A stretch of DNA of 64,000 nt from positions 20,599,607-20,663,606 of the forward strand of contig NC_079414.1 in the NCBI RefSeq assembly GCF_026213295.1, read 5' to 3'. The DNA comes from Gadus chalcogrammus. Lineage: Eukaryota > Chordata > Actinopteri > Gadiformes > Gadidae. Below the pieces are notes generated by a model that was given only the letters and a program-made list of their open reading frames with translations, had not been told where the DNA came from and made no database searches. Below, in pieces: positions 53,541-63,021 of this stretch (positions within the stretch are counted from its first letter, which is position 1; every line of letters begins with the position of its first letter). The position numbers were made by a program, and so were the translations under genes.

Positions 53541-53790
53541 GATACCAACATAGGTTTGCAGAGGACTACATACAGTACAATATGCCCACTGAAGGCCTGA
53601 TGCCACCATAGATTTGCAGAGGAATATATACAGTATGCACACTGAAGACCTGATGTCACAATAGGTTTGCAGAGGACTATATACAGTATGTACACTGAAT
53701 AGATTTGCAGAGGAATATATACAGTATGCACACTGAAGGCCTGATGCCACCATAGGTTTGCAGAGGACTATACACAGTATGTACACTTGA
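53541..53790. repeat. Minisatellite A (about 55-bp unit)
   Basis: Four to five copies of a unit containing TTTGCAGAGGA(C/A)TATATACAG and ACTGAAGGCCTGATGCCACC, one copy shortened. Confidence 0.85.
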
Positions 53791-53794
53791 AAGG

Positions 53795-54160
53795 GGTGGG
53801 GGGAGGTTGTGAGGGTCTGCAACCAGTGTCCACCTCATGGGAAGGAGGGGGGTGAGGGGGTTGTGAGGGTCTGCAACCAGTGTCCACCTCACAGGAAGGA
53901 GGGGGTTTGGGGGGAGGTTGTGAGGGTCTGCAACCAGTGCCCACCACACGGGAAGGAGGGGGGTGGGGGGGAGGTTGTGAGGGTCTGCAACCAGTGTCTG
54001 ACTCACGGGAAGGAGGGGGGTGGGGGGGTTGTGAGGGTCTGCAACCCGTGTCCACCTCACGGGAAGGATGGGGGTGGGGGGGAGGTTGTGAGGGTCTGCA
54101 ACCAGTCCACCTCAAGGGAAGGAGGGGGGTGAGGGTCTGCAGCCAGTGTCCAACTCACGG
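53795..54160. repeat. Minisatellite B (about 60-bp GC-skewed unit)
   Basis: Six to seven copies of a unit with GTTGTGAGGGTCTGCAACCA, GTGTCCACCTCACGGGAAGG and a G-rich linker. Open frames through it are repeat artefacts. Confidence 0.9.
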
Positions 54161-54219
54161 GAACGGGGAGGGGGGGTGAGAGAGACAGTGAGACTAGTAA
54201 GAGAACTCTCGGAAAACTC

Positions 54220-54603
54220 TTACTTGTATAGGAACTTTGCTCGTCTGTCTTTCTGAGTGGCAAATTTCTCAATAACCCTTTTATTGAAATCTCGAATGTC
54301 CTGTGTGAGGTTTTTTTCTATAGAGAGCATAGCCAGAGCATTGAGGCGATCTTATGCCATAGTGTTCCTATGGAAAGTCTTTATCTTCTTTAAGGTGGAG
54401 AAGCATCTCTCTGATTCTGCTGTTGACATTGGTGTGGTGATGTGGATCTTGAGAAGACTTACAGTTTCGCTGAATGTGTCTTGCAGGTTATTTCCCATTA
54501 GAACCTGAAATAGAGCAGGTGCTCCACTGCAGCCCTTGAAGTCCTCATGCTCGTAGGGACCATTCTGTTTTAGGTCTGGCTTTGTCCAACATGGGATAGG
54601 CAT
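54220..54603 (-). pseudogene. hAT transposase C-terminus (ZMYM1-like), broken
   Basis: Minus-strand translation gives ITTPMSTAESERCFSTLKKI followed by KTFHRNTMA, an in-frame TAA (54351-54349), then DRLNALAMLSIEKNL and IEKFATQKDRRAKFLYK. This is the hAT dimerisation region as found in ZMYM1/ZNF862-like transposases. It lacks the catalytic N-terminal part and is interrupted by a stop, so it is an inactive relic. Confidence 0.8.
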
Positions 54604-54803
54604 CCACCGTGGTTTTCAGCGCTGAATCTAGGACCTTTCTGCTGTGTTGTGGGAACAAGTCACCTTGCAACAGCACTGATGGGATGCTTTGTGAAAGAAA
54701 ACCTCTCCTTGGCATGGCTCATAATGGTGTCACAGACCTATGAAATAATAACCATAGAAAACATGTCACAATAAAATATCGGACTAAACGATATTCATTG
54801 GCG

Positions 54804-55047
54804 AAGATAGTGCTGAAAGAAAAGCAGCTCCTCCTCAATCTTCCTCAGCATACCATGATAAGGGATGTAGAAAACAGATGGAACTCTCTGTTTCCGATGG
54901 TTGAGACGTTCCTTGAGCAGTATCCGGCTCTCCAAGCTGCATGTTGGATCCACGGATAAGAAAGCCCAAGGAGACGGACCAACTTGATAGGATCACAGAT
55001 AAGGACTTTACCAAAGCAGAGGAGTATGGCGACACATTAGTGCCACA
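54804..55047 (+). pseudogene. ZBED-type hAT transposase fragment, frameshifted
   Basis: The first frame reads LLLNLPQHTMIRDVENRWNS ... FLEQYPALQAACW and stops. A second frame from about 54940 reads LDPRIRKPKETDQLDRITDK and DFTKAEEY. Together they resemble the middle of ZBED-like hAT transposases (DVxxRWNS motif), with a frameshift between. No zinc finger or C-terminal dimerisation part is present here. Confidence 0.6.
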
Positions 55048-55244
55048 AAGCGCCAATGCGACAAAACATGTATTCAGGCTTAATGTATTATTTCACTTTC
55101 ATTATTTCACACACGTAGATATTAACTGCTAGCACGCAAATGATCACTGTGCGGGTGTGCAATCAGAGTGCAGCTCCCCGAGTGAGGACAACAGCTACTC
55201 GAGAGCATTACCTCGTTGCGAGCGAGAGGTAATGCTATTGGTGT

Positions 55245-55495
55245 AAATTCTTCCTCCTGTATTCTGGCTCGTACAAATAGCCCTGAACAATAGATTTTCA
55301 AAATTCACTTTGGCTGTTTCGCGTTACTAATGCCATGGTCGGTGGTTTGTGTCGGTCTAGTTCTCTATCTAAGCGGTGAAGAAACATGGCGGACATTCTG
55401 TTTACATCTCGTACGCGAGCTCCCGCCGCCCTCATTCCTTATTGGTGGGCTCACAAATTTGCGGAGGAGTGGTTTGTAGTCATATGACGTCAGGT
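55245..55495 (-). mobile_element. 5' part of P2X7-domain-coding repeat, minus copy
   Basis: The minus strand contains the same 5' segment as 59150-59375 on plus: TTTGTGAGCCCACCAATAAG, CATCTCGTACGCGAGCTCCC (in complement), and the peptide GYLYEPEY. The two copies are in opposite orientations 3.7 kb apart. Confidence 0.65.
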
Positions 55496-56384
55496 CAGGA
55501 GAAATTTAAGGAGGACAGCTGGGCCAAGGGAAGACTGGGTTAGACTGATGGAAGGAAAAACTTTTTTTCTATATTATAATAGTGATTTTATATTAATAGA
55601 AGAACGGATCTGTATCAGTGAAGTATTACTTTAAGTGAAATTTTTCGACAGACCTATCTGGAAGCTACCAGGAGTAAATAATCTAACAGTTCCTCGAAGA
55701 GGTGACAGCGATGGACCCAAGGTCTAAAGCCAAAAGTGTCAGGCACACCACCTGGGAACGTTTGCAGGAGGCAGCTGTTGCAACCAATGACACAGAAGCA
55801 GATGCCCGTTCCCTGATTCCCATGAGGACAGCAACACAACCGAGGAGACTGTATGAAAATCCTCGGGGTGATCAGTCCACCACCACAACCCAGGACTGAC
55901 CTGGAGGAGCTATTTGCAGAGGAGGAGCGAGACTGATAGACCATCCATCTGAATAACTCCTCTAATATGTACACAGTAAATAAGGTGCAAAGTCAAACCG
56001 GAGAAGTAATTCCGGAAAGGATTTTGTTAGAGGACCAATCAAAGCGCTTGCTGTCTCTGTTGCATCGACGGATAATTCAAAACTATTGGACGCGCAGGTA
56101 AGCTAACGAGAAGGTCTCCGTCAGGCTCTCTGTCAAGGTAATAACTAGTAATAACATGCTTTGTAATTATGGTTATTAAGTACATAACACTCGACTATTC
56201 CATTTTAATGATGTTGAAAACTAGTTGGACGAGCTATTTCCCCTAACTCAATGTAGTGTGTGGCTTGAACATAAATTATTATTAGAATAAATCCCAAGAA
56301 GATTGATCCAAACAGTTATAATTGTATTTGTTTGGCGAAAGTTTGTTTAAAGTGTGTACTCTGTAACCCCCTTATGTGTATTTC
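55496..56384. other. Unassigned sequence with short open frame
   Basis: A 65-codon frame (55702-55899, plus) begins MDPRSKAKSVRHTTWERLQE and is Thr/Arg-rich. It follows repeat sequence and could be a fragment of a mobile-element gene, but I recognise no domain. Confidence 0.3.
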
Positions 56385-56523
<139 letters not shown>

Positions 56524-57059
56524 TCCCGGCAAGTTATGTAATTATTGGTTCTGGTGAAAAGAAAAATACCCTCTGGATCGAAAGGTGAAAGGCAGTGTAA
56601 TGTTTGTCATTGAGCAATGGAAACCGTGATAGAAAGTCTAGAAGAGCATTGACATGTCATTTGTTACATTTTCTATAAAAGTTTAACCGTAGCCAAGATG
56701 ATCAACTTCAGTCGCGAGGGTTCTGGTTTGTTGAGTGTTTTTCTTTTTCTTTTTGTCATTTTGCATCACAGTTACGTCAGTCGACGTTGTTCGACTTAAT
56801 TAGACCGAAGTCAGAAGAAGAAGGAGAAGAAATTCACCTGTAATTATTTAGTGTCTTTTCTATAGAAATAAAAAAATGTATTTTTCACGTTTATATTCAT
56901 TGTCTAGCTAATTAGCATATGTATTGGGGTTAGGGTAACACAAAAATAGGCGGGTAACCCTAATCAAAACCTAGCCTGGTCCTACCAGACTCTCGCACTT
57001 CATTTTATTTGCACAGAGTCTGGACCCACTCAATTGACTAACGTTAACTCATTGGAAGA

Positions 57060-57214
57060 CGGGTGTCTGTTTGGATGTTCTAACTATTGGATCTGCCCAG
57101 TGCCACTCTGGATCTGCCACAACCAATCGCTAACGTTTGATTAGCGATTGGTTATGGCAGATCCAGAGTGGCACTGGGCAGATCCAATAGTTAGAACATC
57201 CAAACAGACACCCG
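57060..57214. repeat. 155-bp near-perfect palindrome
   Basis: Two 74-bp arms (57060-57133 and 57141-57214) separated by a 7-bp centre (CGTTTGA). I find one mismatch (GGTTGTGG against GGTTATGG). It lies directly beyond the gypsy integrase fragment. Confidence 0.95.
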
Positions 57215-57227
57215 CCTTCAAAACGTC

Positions 57228-57480
57228 CCCCTAGAGCCCGTGAGGGGGGGGGGGGCGGGCGGCCCCTGCGCGGTGGCAGAGCCAAGTCTGGGGGCAGTTC
57301 AAGGTCAAAGTGAGCCGGTTTAAGGCGATCAACAGACACACACTCAGGCTTAGCCCCCACGTCAACCATGAAGCTCTTGGCTCCTGCCTCGATGACACGG
57401 AAGGGTCCGTCATAGGGAGGGCCGTAGCGGAGCCCTGTGTCTCGGTCTGTGCTGTTCTTGGGTCCAACCTCACGCCCCAT
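57228..57480 (-). pseudogene. Ty3/gypsy LTR-retrotransposon integrase C-terminus, fragment
   Basis: The minus-strand frame carries the GPY/F-type module at the end of gypsy Pol: RYGPPYDGPFRVIEAGAKSF, then ECVSVDRLKPAHFD, then a Pro-rich tail. Only the last about 85 residues of Pol are present; upstream domains and LTRs are absent or not recognisable. It is a truncated relic. Confidence 0.75.
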
Positions 57481-57744
57481 TGCAGAAATAGAATGACGAC
57501 TTGGAATAACTTTCCACTTTTTTACGGAGTTTAGACTTGTAATTAATAAGTTACTTTTGTATTGAAATTTTTTTTCTGGTGTCTAGTTGCGTCACTGTGA
57601 GTGATGTGCATGGACAGATTTTGTAGTGATACAGCCTAGGCCACAACCTATTAGTGAAAGCAAAACCAAGCTCATTTATTTAACGAGGCAGGGTTATTTG
57701 AAACCATTAATTAAGTTATGTGTGAAAGGTCATTCCACCCCCTG

Positions 57745-57996
57745 ATTGTGCTTCCTATTTATTCCTATGTCTAGTGCACACCCCTACTGTCCACATGCAG
57801 CCCCCCCCCCCCATATGGATATGGAGAATTGTTGCCACGTCCCGGTGGCGGTGGTGTCATATATATGAAAGAGGGCATTCAAGTAAACTACAAGGATCAA
57901 TTAGGAGGCCGAAGCCCTGAAGGATGCAATAGGTGACTGAGGCGAGGACATTAAAAAGTAAGCTATAGACAAAGGATCTCTTTTATATCAAAGAGG
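57745..57996 (+). repeat. Dispersed repeat, copy 2
   Basis: Matches 43120-43354 in the same orientation, including the stretch across position 43326 where the two arms of the inverted duplication differ. It ends in GAGGGTCTCAAAGGA like the left arm. Confidence 0.85.
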
Positions 57997-58220
57997 GTCT
58001 CAAAGGACGCATACGATTATCAACTGAGGGGCTCCAGCCCTACAGGAAAGGCTCACACAGCATCATCAAATGCTCTGTTGAAACGCATTGGCAACCTAGC
58101 TGTTGCTAGAAATTAATCTAAATGAGTTGACAAGAGATAGAATCTTGTCCATTAGACCTTCAACCAGGGTGTATCTTGGGATTACTCTGTGAAAATTTTG
58201 GGTCTCTGGAAAAAAGACAG

Positions 58221-58253
58221 CCCTAACCCTAACCCTAGCCCTAACCCTAACCC
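58221..58253. repeat. Interstitial telomere-like (CCCTAA)n
   Basis: Five CCCTAA-type units with one CCCTAG variant. Confidence 0.9.
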
Positions 58254-58716
58254 AAAACCTCAGACACTGCCCTCCCTGCCCTTTGGTCAGAGAGGGCCAT
58301 GTTTCGGCGTGGGGGTGCCAGTTAGGCCCTAGAATAAGGTAGTCAAGTTTCAGGGCGGTAGGACCTTCCTATCTCAAAAATCTATCTTCCTGTCTTTCAA
58401 CCACATTCTGATCTACTAGGTCTTGCAGGCAACACTTCTGAGAGGCTTTGTCCAAAAAACAGTCCATTTTGGAAAACTTTTTTTCTCTGAGGGCTAGACA
58501 TTTTGGCATCTCTAGCTATCTTGAAAAGGCGAGAAAAGGGGTGTGACCTCCAACAGTAAGGTAAATGTGCATAATTCAGGTTGGTCCCCATTTTTGGTGG
58601 GATGGAGGTTTCAATTTTTGCCTTAAGGTGTGTAGATACAGCTGGCCTGTCGACAAGCTTTTGAAGTCTGGGGTCAAAAGGTCAAAATGAGCCTGCACCA
58701 CGCCCCAAAAAGTTGA
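58254..58716. other. Gene-free sequence
   Basis: Low-complexity-free sequence without recognised genes or repeats between the telomere-like tract and the next MITE. Confidence 0.4.
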
Positions 58717-59075
58717 AGGGGACATATCATACCACCAGGTGTGAGTGTGATTAGCCATTACAAGCAGGTTTGAAAATGGGCAGCATTGTGACATCACAGG
58801 TGGGCGTGTCCACATAGATGTGTGCTGGATAGATCAGAATTTCATTCAGATATATATATATATATATATATGGTCATTTCACAGATCCCTCTGAGACCAG
58901 GTAGACTCGGTCTTTGAAACGGGGATCTGTTTGTGTGCCACGGAATGTGAGTGTCATTAACTTGCATTGGAGTAAATACTGTTGGCATATCACAGACAAT
59001 TTAAGTGAGATCAGTTTTGAAACCAGCTTGTATTGGCTAATCACACTCACACCTGGTGGTATGATATGTCCCCTT
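58717..59075. mobile_element. MITE with 40-bp perfect-type TIRs
   Basis: The left end (58717-58757, beginning AGGGGACATATCATACCACC) and the right end (finishing GGTGGTATGATATGTCCCCT) are exact complements over most of 40 bp. A (TA)n tract lies at 58850-58871. Same family as the degenerate copy in DNAJB1 intron 2 (5838-6078). Confidence 0.9.
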
Positions 59076-59149
59076 TAAAGGGATACTTCACCTATTCAGA
59101 TCTAGTCATCTCAGTAAAACTTTGCTTGCCTGTTAGAAGGGCCGAGGAC

Positions 59150-59842
59150 TAAAACCACTGCTTGCGCAAATTTGTGAGCCCACCAATAAGAAATGAGGGG
59201 GGCGGGAGCTCACGTACGAGATGTAAACACAATGTCCGCCATGTTTCTTTACCGCTTAGCTAGAGAACAAATTTGCAATATGAAACAGCCAAATGGGAGT
59301 TAGAAAATCTATTGTTGGATTCGGACATCTAGGGCTATTTGTACGAGCCAGAATACAGCCAGGAAGAATGAACACAAATAGAGTGTGAGGCTGCTGCGGC
59401 TGCAGCTGAACAAGCCTTGCCCGTTGCAGAGGACGAGGAGCCGGAGCGCGCCGGTTTGCTCTGTTCGCCTATAAACACTAATACAGAGTCCCTGTGCTGC
59501 AGCGAATTTCAGCAATGCCAGTTTCTTCTAGAATTAATGGCTGAATCTGGCAAAGACGGGGCCATGTGTGTAACCTCTCACCCAGCCTTTATGCCTCATC
59601 TGAACAGTTGGGCATTGGATATATATTTCTGGACCCAGAAAGTGACCTGGAAACGCCAGACGTCTGAGCATAGAGTAAGTGTTTGTTTTTTTCGAAAATC
59701 TCACTTTATGAGGTTTTCTAACATAAATATGAGTTCCCCTAGCCTGCCTATGGTCCCCCAGTGGCTAAAACTTGCGTTCGGTGTAAAACGAGCACTAGGT
59801 GTTCTGCTCGCCTTTGAAAAATCGGAGGCTCAAGCACGCTGA
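59150..59842 (+). pseudogene. Repeat-encoded P2X7-cytoplasmic-domain-like gene, broken
   Basis: The frame reads YLYEPEYSQEE, an in-frame TGA (59369-59371), then TQIECEAAAAAAEQALP, an acidic linker, TNTESLCCSEFQQCQFLLEL and GAMCVTSHPAFMPHLNSWAL, followed by a splice-like donor GTAAGT at 59675. The CC and C.(T/S)xHPxF motifs resemble the P2X7 C-terminal cytoplasmic domain that fish repeats carry in many copies. Several zinc-binding Cys expected upstream are absent. The stop and the missing Cys argue for an inactive copy. Confidence 0.5.
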
Positions 59843-59984
59843 TTTGGAACGTGGTTTCATCCGTCGTAACATAGCATCTAAGCTCCTCCCCATACTCTGC
59901 CTGGCCCGCCCTGAGAATTTGGCCCGCCAATGAGACAAGACCGTGCGAGCGCCACATGTGTGTGTGTGTGTGTGTGAATACACA

Positions 59985-60790
59985 CACTGTAACGCAAGTG
60001 TTTCTTGTCGGTTCTTGGACGTCTATTGTATTTCCACAACGAGACTGTAGTGGAGGTTATCTCAGCCATGGTTGAGAATGAATTGAGGGAAAGGAACTTT
60101 GGGTTTTGACTCCCTGAAGTACATGAATTGCGACATGCCGGCGGTTGCTGCGAGGCACCACCGCCGCGAAGCACCACCGCCCGGCAGCGGGCAGCCGGCA
60201 GCGCGTGGTTCAGTCTACTTCAGATTGAGGTGAAAGTGGAAGAACCAGAGACGTCGGAGAACCCGACAAAGTCATTTGTGATTCATAATATCGTCTAGAG
60301 GCGCACACAGCTTTTGGCCTTGATAATATGTATGATATAGATATCTAAGTATTATTTATATATAGAGCTCCAGGACTGTAACGCAAGTGTTGTACACTTC
60401 ATTGTTATTTGGATAACCGTTCTGCTTTTGGTGTTATGGCGCGTAACACGTCGGACTCTCGTCTCTGGTATTTCTACAATGAGACTCGTAGTGGGGGTTA
60501 ACTCAGCCATGGTTGAGAATGAATTGGGGGAGAGGAACTTTGGCTTTGACTTCCTCAAGAACATGAACCACGACATGGCGGGCGAAAGGGATTGTTGGCC
60601 GCGAATGTCTCCCATTTGAGCCCCGCTTCCCGCTGCCGAGGGACCGCTGCCGTGGGACCACCGCCTCGGCGCTGCAGGAGGCGGAGGTGCCTAAGCGCTG
60701 CCCGGCAACAATCCCTTTCTCCTCCATGTCGCGGTTCAGTCTACTTCAGATTGATGTGGACGTAGAAGAACCAGGGACGTCGGAGAACCC
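59985..60790. repeat. Tandem pair of about 0.4-kb repeats
   Basis: Two copies share GACTGTAACGCAAGTGTT-type starts (near 59986 and 60374), CTCAGCCATGGTTGAGAATG (60061 and 60502) and GAAGAACCAGAGACGTCGGA/GAAGAACCAGGGACGTCGGA ends. No gene recognised. Confidence 0.75.
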
Positions 60791-60791
60791 A

Positions 60792-61348
60792 ACGCGAAAC
60801 CGGGTCGATCTGTAGAAACGTTGTAGTACACATTCCAGGCCCATAAGGGGCGCTGCTTCTGCTACAGAAATCCAGAAGGAAAGTAAATAAGAAGAAGAGG
60901 CGAGCATGCGCATAAAGGGTGAAACTCTGCGGGCTTAACAGTCATTGGCTAAAGGGTCGAGGGGTGGGGCGATGACGTCATGGTTTACTGTTTCAGTCGG
61001 TTTCAGCCGTCCACACGAATCCAAAACGAAACCGGGTAGATTTGTTTACGTTTTGGTCAGCGGATTCACCGGCTTCGTGTGGACAGAAGGCCGAACCGTA
61101 AAAGACCTTTGCGGTTTCGCCATGAAATCGGCTTTGTGTGGACGGCTTCGTCATGGCGTAAACCATGACGTCATCGCCCCACCCCTCGACCCTCTAGCCA
61201 ATAACTGTTAAGCCCGCGGAGTCTCTGCGCATGCTCGCCTCTTCTTCTTATTTATTTTTCTTCTGGATTTCAGTAGCAGAAGCAGCGCCCCTTATGGTCC
61301 TGGAATGTGTACTACAGCGTTTCTACAGATCTACCCGGTTTCGCTTAA
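60792..61348. mobile_element. Foldback MITE with about 190-bp arms
   Basis: 60792-60985 and 61157-61348 are imperfect complements, including GTTGTAGTACACATTCCAGG, GGGGCGCTGCTTCTGCTAC and CGAGGGGTGGGGCGATGACG. The centre holds CCGTCCACACGAA/TTCGTGTGGACAG motifs. A related GTCCACACGAAGCCGAAAC palindrome continues to 61490. Confidence 0.88.
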
Positions 61349-61682
61349 CTCCATCTTTACGGAGATACTCCGAAACCGGATAGGTCGAAACCGTAACGGT
61401 TTTGCCCGTTTCGGCTTAGGCCCCGTCCACACGAAGCCGAAACGGGCAAAACCGTTACGGTTTCGATCCATCCGGTTTCGCAGTATCGGTTGTATTCGGG
61501 CTGCATTTGGTGTGTGTGTGTGTGTGTGTGTGTGAGTGTGTGAGAGCGAGAGAGAGAGAGAGCGTGTTGTGTCGGTCAGATTACAGGCGTGTGTAAATCC
61601 TGGTAAATGACCAGGCACTCAAATAGCTCTTGTAGTTGCATTAAATACATCCAAGCTGCAATGCACTATTTTCTCTAAAGGT

Positions 61683-61735
61683 TTGGCCTCACTTGGCTTC
61701 CTCAAAAAAAATCCCCACGCCACGCCACTGCATAT
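61683..61735 (-). mobile_element. hAT-like terminus
   Basis: On the minus strand it reads GCAGTGGCGTGGCGTGGGGA, the kind of end seen in fish hAT elements, directly followed by a TA array. The rest of the element is not identified. Confidence 0.35.
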
Positions 61736-61753
61736 ATATATATATATATATGT

Positions 61754-61816
<63 letters not shown>
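61734..61816. repeat. (TA)n microsatellite
   Basis: About 80 bp of TA units with one TGTTATGTA interruption. Confidence 0.95.
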
Positions 61817-61818
<2 letters not shown>

Positions 61819-62159
61819 TATACATTATATATTATATTATATCTATAAATAGTCTAACAGTCTCAGTAAATGAGACAAATACACACTCTGAGATAACTGA
61901 AAATGTGCGATATGGTGTCTGTCTATCTATCGTGAAATTAGAATGCAATTTAGTTTGTCCCAGTTGGGTTGCTGTAGATAGCGTATTGTGTGACGTAATC
62001 AGCAGACGACGGACCCCGAGCCGATCTGGAAGCCGAGCCGATGTGGTACCTACACCCATATGCCTACACCTCTTTATTATGTCCATGACCTACACCCATA
62101 GACATCCCTACACCTGTAGGGAAAAGGTGGTTTATTGCCTTTTGTCAATTTGTTACTGT

Positions 62160-62400
62160 TGAGATAAGTGGGATTAACGGGTTTGGGGTAGTTGTTGTTT
62201 GTGTGTTTATTGAGTGTAGTGTTGCCGCCACCGTCTCCGAGACTTGCATGTCCGTTGGTTGGTTGTGCGGTGCGCTGTGTGTTGTGGGTGTGTTTAAATA
62301 AAGGCATCTCGTTGTCGTGCGGTGTATGAGGCAGGAGCGTTGCGTCACCGCTTAACCTGGGCTCCCGTCTCGTCCTTCCCGCACTGCTCGCCACAGTATC
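62160..62400 (+). repeat. Possible LTR fragment
   Basis: GC-richer block with a TATA-like TTTAAATAAAGG (about 62292) and motif order like the block at 29262-29590. Tentative. Confidence 0.3.
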
Positions 62401-62944
62401 ATCCGGAGGTGGACACAGCTTTTTTATTAGTAGAGTGTGCTTGCCCCAAAAATTTATTGTGACTATTCACTGTAAAAAAGAACACTTAAATTTGATAATA
62501 ATTTACAAATGATCTCTGTTGGGCCTAAACGGTTTGCCAACAACACAAACAGGCCTACATTTTGATAAAAGACCTCAATAGAATTTTACAAATTAAAAAA
62601 CAAAGATATCCTTTTCAATTAACAAAATATATTTTTATTTCAATTTAAGTTCAACATTTTTGGTTTTTGTTTCTAAAGGTAATAAATAAACGAAATGCTC
62701 AATGAAAATAAATGACACAACACTTCAGCCTTTTGAGCCAGGGGGGATATTTGTGTTGCCAGAACCAATAGTTGCTTAACTGCTTGCCGGGAAACTATGT
62801 GTGTGTAGAGGACAGGGTTCAGAGAACAAGAGAGGGTGCCAAAGGGGTGTATTGAGAGGCGTGTTAAGTGGGACTGAATAAAAAGCAGGTTCATGGAGAG
62901 ATCCAGAGACTACATTTTCAGCAGACCTGCATTCAGGCGTGAGG

Positions 62945-63021
62945 ATGCGTCTGGCAATACATCCTCTGAGTGTGGCCTGTCTGGTCCTCTTCTTGTCTGC
63001 TGTTGCTAACGGAGATCCATT
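62945..63021 (+). CDS. First coding exon of an unidentified secreted protein (signal peptide)
   Basis: ATG at 62945 encodes a clear signal peptide (MRLAIHPLSVACLVLFLSA, then VANGDP), ending in a perfect donor GTGAGT at 63022, phase 2. A TATA-like AATAAAAAG lies at 62878-62886, about 65 bp upstream, placing a start site near 62905-62915. Downstream exons are not visible before the window ends, so the protein cannot be named. It could also be a chance exon, but the promoter, signal peptide and donor together make a real gene likely. Confidence 0.6.

Larger units (their letters stand above)
53030..54700 (-). mobile_element. Degenerate hAT transposon
   Basis: A terminus-like CAGTGGCGGCTGGTGG at 53030 and a transposase relic on the minus strand at 54220-54603 bracket two minisatellites. 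The second terminus was not pinned, so the right boundary is approximate. Confidence 0.5.

Noticed and set aside
53677..54179. Repetitive Pro/Cys-rich frames on both strands
   Set aside because: Explained by minisatellite B; no start context or domain.
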